64,000 bases of DNA from Gammaproteobacteria bacterium (GTDB taxonomy: Bacteria > Pseudomonadota > Gammaproteobacteria > Burkholderiales > Rhodocyclaceae), in contig JAHJHI010000001.1 in the NCBI GenBank assembly GCA_018824085.1, positions 30,875 to 94,874 of the forward strand, in the 5' to 3' direction. Below, in pieces: positions 57,601 to 64,000 of the stretch. The position numbers were made by a program, and so were the translations under genes. The notes under the pieces are model-generated. The model was given only the letters and a program-made list of their open reading frames with translations, had not been told where the DNA came from and did no database searches. Numbering within the stretch: the first letter of the stretch is position 1; each line of letters opens with the position of its first letter.

Positions 57601-58184
57601 TCCAGCCGGGTCAGGTTGTCGCGCGCGTCGTCGAGCCGGCCCTGCGTCTCGCGCCGCCGCTCGCGGTACTTCGTGATGCCGGCCGCCTCTTCCAGGAAGG
57701 CACGCAACTCATCGGGACGCGCCTCGATGATGCGGGTGATCATGCCCTGCTCGATGATGGCGTAGGCGCGCGGTCCGAGTCCGGTGCCAAGGAAGACGTC
57801 GATCACGTCGCGCCGGCGCACGCGTGTGTTGTTGATGAAGTAGTCGGATTGCCCGTCACGTTCCAGCACCCGCTTGACGGCGATCTCCGCGTATTGCGAC
57901 CACTGGCCGGCCGCCCGGCCCTGAGCGTTGTCGAACACCAGCTCCACGCTGGCGCGCCCGACCGGCTTGCGCGTGCCCGAACCGTTGAAGATGACGTCGC
58001 TCATCGCGTCGCCGCGCAAGGCGGACGCACGCGATTCGCCGAGCACCCAGCGCACCGCATCGATGATGTTGGACTTGCCGCAACCGTTCGGCCCGACCAC
58101 GCCGACCAGCTGCCCTGGCATCTGGATGGTGGTCGGGTCGACGAAGGTCTTGAAGCCGGCGAGTTTGAGTTTGGACAGTCGCAC
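54663..58184 (-). CDS. smc: Chromosome segregation protein SMC
   Basis: MRLSKLKLAGFKTFVDPTTIQMPGQLVGVVGPNGCGKSNIIDAVRWVLGE; LLSGGEKALTATALVFALF; long coiled coils. Confidence 0.98.
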   Translation of the reverse strand: MRLSKLKLAGFKTFVDPTTIQMPGQLVGVVGPNGCGKSNIIDAVRWVLGESRASALRGDAMSDVIFNGSGTRKPVGRASVELVFDNAQGRAAGQWSQYAEIAVKRVLERDGQSDYFINNTRVRRRDVIDVFLGTGLGPRAYAIIEQGMITRIIEARPDELRAFLEEAAGITKYRERRRETQGRLDDARDNLTRLDDIVGELGARMERLQKQAEVAARHNELSRRLTERQALLWAMKQRAAASEAQALAFESGQIENGIERDTAALRHHEAALERVRAEHLGASEAVHAAQAALYAVNADASRLEEDLRRALDSRHKLDARIAQLGTDVADWRARIEGIESDTARWQTLAEHAEHRIEQAQARHETTAALLPEAEAAWREAEQQASAVRRELSAAEQQLKVEETHRANALRTLDALANRRARLEQDVAQLAEPDREALDIAQAQLDELRDAAEAAQQRVHAAQGAVPQWQARVRTAQDAERAATRALTETRARRDALVELQRKTQNDGKLAPWLSALGLDGAAPLWHSLQVDAGWELAVEAVLRERLGALDAGSAEVLAAACSGATAPQSITLALPGGDGGRASLLEGSLRQRARATDARWHALLDLWLGPVVAVESHEPPYTGAPDAPRIDRAGRLVHGASLTLYAPDARTHGVLERARDIEQFGRDIDAADAALAMAREALHEAEQGLHDAGEELAAARREQQSLTQAAHAAQVEQLKLAQAVARFDEKRAAIERDRAELDQAEQTERAHHERADTEMERARELIEAQRARLDAALEAQKSSDGALREARFADQAAAREVQEAGFSQRECASRLTDLANNLAIARTQLENGELELALRRDEFAQIDERAIDATLQQALDRRREREQVLATCRDAQEVLATQLREHESQRAQTDGLLAPARERLAEMKLKQQAALLNAEQYTQRLAEIELTDGRLDALLAEGEQEKVREGALGSEISRLGRDIAALGAVNLAALEELTQASERKGYLDMQSLDLRQAIDTLEDAIRRMDRETRAQLKDTYDRVNTEFGRIFPELFGGGEARLVMTGDEILDAGLQVFAQPPGKRNASIQLLSGGEKALTATALVFALFQLNPAPFCMLDEVDAPLDDTNTERFCEMVKRMSQATQFVFISHNKITMEMAQQLVGVTMQERGCSRVVEVDMEQALKLRDEALSV

Positions 58185-58472
58185 GGGTCAGCGGCAGGCG
58201 GAAAGAGGTCTGGCTGGAAAAAGGCGGGCGGATGGCGCCCGATTGGGTGCGGATGATAGCACCGGGGCCACTCCCCGGCCTTCGCCGGGGAAACTGCATG
58301 CCCTCGTTCGACCGTCCGGGCGTTGGTCCCTCTGCGTTTGCGGACTGCGGTTGACGCAGCGCATCGAACGCCCCCGCTCGCGCGCGCAACCTTAGAATGG
58401 CGCTTCCGTCGAAAGAACCGTCATGGCCTTGACCATGGAAGGCTTTCATCCTTGCACTCACGTGGGGTGAAA

Positions 58473-59384
58473 ATGAGCACGCCTTTCATTTCTCTGTGCC
58501 CGGAGATCACCCGGGCCAACGCGCTGAATCTGATGGACTGGCTGGAGGACGAGAACGTCATCCGCTATCTGAGCGATTCGCGCCATGTCTCCCGCCACAT
58601 CGAACAGGTCGTCAGCCGGGTCCATCTACCCGTCCTGACCCATCTGTTCAACCAGGGCGGCCGCTTCTTCATGGCCTGCGACCGGCATGACCAGCCGGTC
58701 GGCTTCGTCCGCCTCGTGAAGACCGGCGCGGACTGCGAAATCGTGCTGGTCATCGGAGATCGCGACAACTGGGGCCGCAAGCTCGGCGCCAGCGCGCTGC
58801 GCGAAGGCATGAAGCTCGCCTTCTTCGACATGCGGGCCGAGAAGCTCATCGCCAGGATTCACGCGGATAACGCGCGCTCGCTGAAGGCCTTCCTGCGCTG
58901 CGGCTTCCTGCTCGAAAGCGAAACGCCGACGCTGAAGTCATTTGCGATGAGTTCGGAGCGCTATCTGCAGCGCCTGCGCGAAGACACGGTCGATGACCCC
59001 TCCGGGATCTACGTCACCGAAATAGACCAGGCCCGGCTCCGGAACCTGATTGCACTGGAACTGGGTCCGGAGGTGGTTGATCTGGAACACGAGGTCGAGC
59101 GCGCCATCGTCGTCGACCCGCATCAGGTCGGACGAGACGTGGTCACGATGAACTCGCGCGCCGTGCTGCATCTGGACGACGAGAAAGTCGAAGTGGCGCT
59201 GGTCTACCCGCAGGACGCGGACGGCAGCGCAGGAAAGCTGTCGGTGTGCTCCGGCGTTGGCACCGCGATCCTCGGTTACAGGGAGGGCGATTGCATCGAC
59301 TGGCGTATGCCGCACCGGACCCGGCGCATCCGGATAGAGCGCGTGCTTTACCAGCCGGAAGCGGCAGGCGATTTCCATCTGTAG
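58473..59384 (+). CDS. Fusion: N-terminal GNAT acetyltransferase domain and C-terminal Rnk/GreA-C-like domain
   Basis: GNAT: GRKLGASALREGMKLAFFDMRAEKLIARIHADNARSLKAFLRCGF; Rnk-like: IYVTEIDQARLRNLI...VVTMNSRAVLHLDDEKVEVALVYPQDAD...VLYQPEAAGDFHL. Confidence 0.88.
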   Translation: MSTPFISLCPEITRANALNLMDWLEDENVIRYLSDSRHVSRHIEQVVSRVHLPVLTHLFNQGGRFFMACDRHDQPVGFVRLVKTGADCEIVLVIGDRDNWGRKLGASALREGMKLAFFDMRAEKLIARIHADNARSLKAFLRCGFLLESETPTLKSFAMSSERYLQRLREDTVDDPSGIYVTEIDQARLRNLIALELGPEVVDLEHEVERAIVVDPHQVGRDVVTMNSRAVLHLDDEKVEVALVYPQDADGSAGKLSVCSGVGTAILGYREGDCIDWRMPHRTRRIRIERVLYQPEAAGDFHL

Positions 59385-59945
59385 GTCCGCGTAGCAGCGG
59401 ACCGGGGGCGAGCATGCGGCAACACCGCGTGGATAGCGTTGCGGGGTTCGGAACCAGGCGCCTTAACCTCTCCCGGGCTCCTCGCCGTCGAAGACCGCCC
59501 CGCGGCGCATCAATTTATCGCCGGGGAGCCATTTCGCTCGCCACTGCATTGCAGTTCTCCTCGGCGTCTTTGAAAGCCATGAAAGCAAGCTGACCGCGAT
59601 GATCATCCCGTCAGCCCGTCATTGCTTCGCCCCCTCATCTCTTGTTGGACAGTCAGCCCCGGAAGCGCCTGTTTCCGCCGCAAATGACGGCCCTCTGCCG
59701 CCCTCGCCGGCGGAGCACGACGATTGCCGCCTACGCCCTCATCCTCAAGAAAATCAGGAACTTCGCCCGACATGAGAACGTAACAGTGCACATGGCCGGC
59801 CTCAAGAACACGAGCCGATGCGCGTTGGCGACCGCTCGCCGAAAGTCAAGGCGACTCGACTCATCCTTACGGATGAATGTCACCTCCGCAAATTCCAATT
59901 ACATAGCTTTCCGTTGTCATTTGAGTAAGCGCATGTTTCAACTCT

Positions 59946-59958
59946 TGGCGTAACGCCA
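59946..59958. promoter_or_regulatory. Palindrome upstream of type I secretion operon
   Basis: TGGCGT-A-ACGCCA perfect palindrome, 18 bp before the annotated ATG. Confidence 0.3.
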
Positions 59959-59976
59959 CGGTGATCAACCGTCTGA

Positions 59977-62208
59977 ATGCGCGGACATACGGAAAGCAAA
60001 GCCTTGACCCATCAACAGTCCGCCGCTGTTCACCCAGCCCCGCCAAGCACTGCCGTTCGCCCGGGCTTCAGCGGTCTGAAGTGCCTTGCATTGGTCGCTC
60101 GCTTCCTTGGCTGCGCGGCCGATGCGGAGCAGATCCATCACCAGCTCGGCCTCAGCGGCCGGCCGGTAACCGCCGACGACCTGATCCGTGCCGCCCGAAG
60201 CCCGTCGCTGAAATCGCGAGCGGCGAAGTTCGAGCCATCGTCCGGCGGGCTCAAACGCCTCGGCAGCGGCACACTGCCCTGCATCCTTGAAACCCGCACC
60301 GCCGAAGTCGACGCAACCGAACCCGCGGCCGAGTTTGTCGTGCTGGCCCGCATCGAAGGCGACAAGGCGCTCATTCACGATCCGCAGGAAGAGCGCCCGG
60401 TGCTGTTGTCGGTGGAAGAACTGGCAGCCCGACTGTCCGGCCGTGCCGTACTGGTCACCTCCCGTGCCCAGCTGGCGAGCGCCCTCGCCCGCTTTGATTT
60501 CACCTGGTTTGTGCCTGCGGTCGTCAAATACCGGCGCCTGCTGGCCGAGGCGCTGGTCGCGTCTTTCGCCCTGCAGATCTTCGCGCTGGTCACGCCGCTG
60601 TTCTTCCAGGTGGTCATGGACAAGGTGCTGGTGCATCAGGGCCTGGCCACGCTGCAGGTCATCGGTGTCGGCCTGCTGGCGACCGTGCTGTTCGAATCCG
60701 TGCTGTCGGCGCTGCGCACCTATGTTTTCGCGCACACCACCAGCCGCATCGACGTCGAACTGGGCGCCCGCCTCTTCCGCCACCTCCTCGGTCTGCCGCT
60801 GGCCTACTTCGAGGCGCGCCGCATCGGGGATTCGGTCGCGCGGGTGCGCGAACTGGAAAATATCCGCAATTTCCTGACCGGGCCAGCCCTCACCTCTGTG
60901 ATGGATCTGCTGTTCACCTTCGTCTTTCTCGCCGTCATGCTCTGGTACAGCGTGCCGCTGACGCTGCTGGTACTGGCCTCGCTGCCGCTGTACGCACTGC
61001 TGATGGGCTCTGCCATGCCGGCCTTCCGCCGCCGGCTGGACGAAAAATTCGCGCGCGGCGCGGAAAACCAGGCCTTCCTGGTCGAAGCCGTCTCCAACAT
61101 CCAGACGCTGAAAGCCGGCGCGACCGAACCGCAGGCAATACGCCGCTGGGACGAACAGCTCGCCGCCTACGTCGCCTCCAGCTTCCGCGTGACGAAACTG
61201 GCCGCCTTCGCCGGTGAAGGCATACAGCTCATCCAGAAGCTGGTCACCGTCGGCATTCTGTGGCTGGGTGCCTACCAGGTCATGGACGGCGCAATGACGG
61301 TCGGCAGCCTCATCGCCTTCAACATGCTGGCGGGTCGCGTCGCCCAACCCGTCCTGCGTCTCGCCCAGTTGTGGCAGGAACTTCAGCAGGCAGGCATTGC
61401 GGTCGCGCGGCTGGGCGACATCCTGAACACGCCGACCGAAACGCGGGCCGCGAGTCGCACGCAGTTGCCGGCGCTGCGCGGCGACATCGAATTCGATCAG
61501 GTGCGTTTCCGCTACCGGCCCGACGGCTCGGAAGTGTTGCGCGGCATCAGCTTTCATCTGCGCGCGGGTGAGGTGCTCGGCATCGTCGGCCGCAGCGGCT
61601 CCGGCAAGAGCACCGTGGCCAAGCTGGTGCAGCGCCTGTATGTGCCCGAGCGCGGGCGGGTGAAGGTCGATGGCGTCGATCTGGCTTTGGCCGACCCCGC
61701 CTGGCTGCGCCGGCAGATCGGCGTCGTGCTGCAGGAAAACCGCCTGTTCGCCCGCAGCGTGCGCGACAACATCGCGCTGGCCGACCCCGGCGCATCGATG
61801 GACGCCGTCGTCCAGGCCGCCAAGCTGGCCGGGGCGCACGAGTTCATCCTTGAACTGCCGGAAGGTTACGACACCCTGGTCGGCGAACAGGGCTCGACGC
61901 TGTCGGGCGGGCAGCGTCAGCGCATCGCCATCGCGCGCGCCCTGATGACCAACCCGCGCGTGCTCATCTTCGACGAAGCGACCTCGGCCCTCGACTACGA
62001 ATCCGAACGCATCGTGCACGACAACATGCGCTTCATCTGCAAGGGGCGCACCGTCATCATCATCGCGCACCGGCTGTCGGCGGTACGCGATGCCCACCGC
62101 ATCATGGTGATGGAAGCCGGCGAAATCGTCGAACAAGGCAGCCATGCCGAACTGCTCGCCGCACCGGGCGGGCGTTATGCGCATCTGCATGCACTGCAGG
62201 CGGGGTGA
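59977..62208 (+). CDS. Type I secretion ABC transporter (HlyB-like, inactive C39-like domain)
   Basis: FDFTWFVPAVVKYRRLLAEALVASFALQIFALVTPLFFQVVMDKVLVH; GRSGSGKST; LSGGQRQRIAIARAL; catalytic Cys/His positions of C39 not conserved. Confidence 0.96.
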   Translation: MRGHTESKALTHQQSAAVHPAPPSTAVRPGFSGLKCLALVARFLGCAADAEQIHHQLGLSGRPVTADDLIRAARSPSLKSRAAKFEPSSGGLKRLGSGTLPCILETRTAEVDATEPAAEFVVLARIEGDKALIHDPQEERPVLLSVEELAARLSGRAVLVTSRAQLASALARFDFTWFVPAVVKYRRLLAEALVASFALQIFALVTPLFFQVVMDKVLVHQGLATLQVIGVGLLATVLFESVLSALRTYVFAHTTSRIDVELGARLFRHLLGLPLAYFEARRIGDSVARVRELENIRNFLTGPALTSVMDLLFTFVFLAVMLWYSVPLTLLVLASLPLYALLMGSAMPAFRRRLDEKFARGAENQAFLVEAVSNIQTLKAGATEPQAIRRWDEQLAAYVASSFRVTKLAAFAGEGIQLIQKLVTVGILWLGAYQVMDGAMTVGSLIAFNMLAGRVAQPVLRLAQLWQELQQAGIAVARLGDILNTPTETRAASRTQLPALRGDIEFDQVRFRYRPDGSEVLRGISFHLRAGEVLGIVGRSGSGKSTVAKLVQRLYVPERGRVKVDGVDLALADPAWLRRQIGVVLQENRLFARSVRDNIALADPGASMDAVVQAAKLAGAHEFILELPEGYDTLVGEQGSTLSGGQRQRIAIARALMTNPRVLIFDEATSALDYESERIVHDNMRFICKGRTVIIIAHRLSAVRDAHRIMVMEAGEIVEQGSHAELLAAPGGRYAHLHALQAG

Positions 62209-62209
62209 T

Positions 62210-62290
62210 GAGACCCCCACGCTCACTTCGTTCACTGCCCCCCGAGGGGGCTGCGCTAGCCCTTGGGGCGGCCCGGCGGGCAGCGCGGAA
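62210..62290. repeat. Intergenic palindromic GC-rich repeat of a type recurrent in betaproteobacteria
   Basis: CCCCCACGCTCACTTCGTTCACTGCCCCCCGAGGGGGCTGCGCTAGCCCTTGGGGCGGCCCGGCGGGCAGCG; stems GCCCCC-CGA-GGGGGC and GGGCT-GCGCT-AGCCC. Confidence 0.6.
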
Positions 62291-62298
62291 CCTCTGAC

Positions 62299-63732
62299 AT
62301 GTCGACAATACTGATTCGCCACCTTCCCGCACTGTTCGCCCGTTACTGGCAGGTCTTCCGTGCCGCCTGGACACAACGCAAGGATCTGCAGTCGCCCGCG
62401 CGCGGCACGCTGGAACGCCAGTTCCTGCCCGCCGCGCTCGAACTGACCGAAACCCCTGCGCCGGCAGCCCCCCGCGCCATCATGTGGGCGCTTGTGGCCG
62501 CGCTGGTGGTCGGGTTGCTGTGGTCCTGGCTGGGGCGGGTGGACATGGTGGCCGTGGCCTCCGGCAAGGTCATATCCGCCGACAAGACCAAGCTGGTGCA
62601 GCCGGCCGAAACCGCCGTGGTCCGTCGCATTCACGTCAGCGATGGCCAACATGTCGAAGCGGGACAATTGCTGGTCGAACTCGAAGCGGCCGCCACGGCC
62701 CCCGAAGCCGAAACAGAGCGTGCGCAGCAGGCCCTCAACGCCGCCCGGCTTGAGGCCGCCCGCTACGCGGCACTGACCAGTGCCGGCCAGGCCAGACAAG
62801 CCGAGGTAAGACTGCCCGCCCTGACCGGCATCCACCCCCACGATCTGCGAGCCGAACAACGCGCCGCACAAAGCCAGTACCTGGAACATCGGGCTCGCCT
62901 CACCAGTTTCGACGCCGAAATCAGCCGCCGCAGCGCCGAGCTGGCCGCCTCGCGCGAACTGGTGCAGAAGCTCACGGAAACGCTGCCCATCGCCCGCTCC
63001 CGCGCCGAAGACTACAAAAGCCTCGTCGAGCGCAACTTCGTGTCGCGCCACGGCTATCTGGAGCGCGAACAAGTGCGTATCGAACAAGAGCGCGATCTTG
63101 GCTACCAGCACGCGCACGCCCTCGAACTGATGGCAGGCATCGAAGAAGCCCGCAGCCGGCGCGCCGCACTCATCGCCGAATTCGAACGCAATGCCATCGC
63201 CGCACAACTCGAAGCACAGAAGCGCGCCAACCAGCTCGAGCAGGAACTGATCAAGGCCCGCACACGCGAAGTGCAGCAGAAACTCATCGCCCCGGTCGCC
63301 GGCACTGTTCAGCAACTGGCCATCCACACCGAAGGCGGCGTGGTAACCGAAGCGCAACCACTGATGGCCATCGTGCCGGACGAACAGCAGGCCGAAGTCG
63401 AAGCCGTGCTGGAAAACCGCGACGTCGGTTTCGTCCAGCCCGGCCAGCGCGCAGTGATCAAGGTCGAAACCTTCCCCTTTACTCGCTACGGAACGATAGA
63501 GGGCGAAGTCGCCTTCGTTTCGCAGGACGCAGTGGCGGACGAAAAGAAGGGCTTGGTATTCCAGGCGAGGGTCAGACTCAAGCGCGCGGAATTGAAGGTG
63601 GATGAGCGCATCGTGCCGCTGTCGCCGGGCATGGCCGTGACCGCCGAAATCCACACGGGCAACCGCAGGGTGATCGAGTACTTCCTGGATCCGATCCGAA
63701 AGACAGTCAATGAAAGTTTGGGGGAAAGGTGA
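62299..63732 (+). CDS. Type I secretion membrane fusion protein, HlyD family
   Basis: IMWALVAALVVGLLWSWLGRVDMVAVASGKVISADKTKLVQPAETAVVRRIHV; coiled coil; GMAVTAEIHTGNRRVIEYFLDPI. Confidence 0.95.
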   Translation: MSTILIRHLPALFARYWQVFRAAWTQRKDLQSPARGTLERQFLPAALELTETPAPAAPRAIMWALVAALVVGLLWSWLGRVDMVAVASGKVISADKTKLVQPAETAVVRRIHVSDGQHVEAGQLLVELEAAATAPEAETERAQQALNAARLEAARYAALTSAGQARQAEVRLPALTGIHPHDLRAEQRAAQSQYLEHRARLTSFDAEISRRSAELAASRELVQKLTETLPIARSRAEDYKSLVERNFVSRHGYLEREQVRIEQERDLGYQHAHALELMAGIEEARSRRAALIAEFERNAIAAQLEAQKRANQLEQELIKARTREVQQKLIAPVAGTVQQLAIHTEGGVVTEAQPLMAIVPDEQQAEVEAVLENRDVGFVQPGQRAVIKVETFPFTRYGTIEGEVAFVSQDAVADEKKGLVFQARVRLKRAELKVDERIVPLSPGMAVTAEIHTGNRRVIEYFLDPIRKTVNESLGER

Positions 63733-64000
63733 ATCTGAACGACCTCAAGGTGCAGGCGATTTGGGCGGCCGATACCCAGTCTGGGCGCGACGCCGCCGTC
63801 GATGTCTCGGCGGTGGACATCACGCTGGACAACCCGCTACGGGTCAAAGACGCGCTTACCATCGCCAACCCTGTGGGGAACAATGCGAGCAGCGTTGGCG
63901 GCGGCACGAACGTCAGCGCGGAAGACGGCCAGAGCACCCATGTGTCCACGCTGACCACCGGGGCCACCCTGGACGTGACCGTGCTCGGCGTCGGCAACGT
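63729..64000 (+). CDS. Partial CDS, GTG start, candidate secreted protein; runs off right edge
   Basis: Not in supplied ORF track; GTG overlaps hlyD stop (GTGA); manual translation MNLNDLKVQAIWAADTQSGRDAAVDVSAVDITLDNPLRVKDALTIANPVGNNASSVGGGTNVSAEDGQSTHVSTLTTGATLDVTVLGVGNV with no stop. Confidence 0.6.
   Translation, partial: MNLNDLKVQAIWAADTQSGRDAAVDVSAVDITLDNPLRVKDALTIANPVGNNASSVGGGTNVSAEDGQSTHVSTLTTGATLDVTVLGVGN

Noticed and set aside
55527-58256. 909 aa plus-strand ORF opposite smc
   Set aside because: Antisense of the SMC coiled coil; no domain features.
59965-63654. 1229 aa minus-strand ORF opposite the type I secretion genes
   Set aside because: Shadow ORF: both real genes on the + strand have unambiguous families, and the antisense product is Gln/His/Arg/Asp-rich low-information sequence typical of high-GC complements.

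Overview
High-GC chromosomal window, gene content and order typical of a betaproteobacterium (organism not determinable from sequence alone). About 25.6-58.2 kb is a dense conserved core: rnhB-lpxB-lpxA-fabZ-lpxD-skp-bamA-rseP-dxr-cdsA-uppS-frr-pyrH-tsf-rpsB, then map, glnD, a CHASE/PAS/GGDEF/EAL protein, def, a methylthiopurine phosphorylase, typA, an exonuclease, hpt, galU, ligA, zipA and smc. About 4-25 kb carries an SRPBCC/ECF-sigma pair, ETF-QO, stomatin/NfeD, a histone-deacetylase-like protein, a two-component system, a FecI-FecR-TonB receptor module, a TrmH/SpoU-type RNA methyltransferase, ahpF/ahpC, an ars cluster (acr3, arsC, arsI-like, arsR) and modE-like/modABC. The edges are the most accessory parts. 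The left edge (1 to about 766) has visibly lower GC, holds an unidentified gene pair running off the window, and abuts an IS3-family transposase scar and a degenerate glycosyltransferase fragment. The right edge holds a type I secretion ABC/HlyD pair with an intergenic palindromic repeat and an unlisted GTG-start ORF, a candidate secreted substrate, running off the window. I found no tRNA, rRNA or CRISPR array. No clearly new system is proven here; the best candidates are the two truncated edge loci and the GNAT-Rnk fusion.
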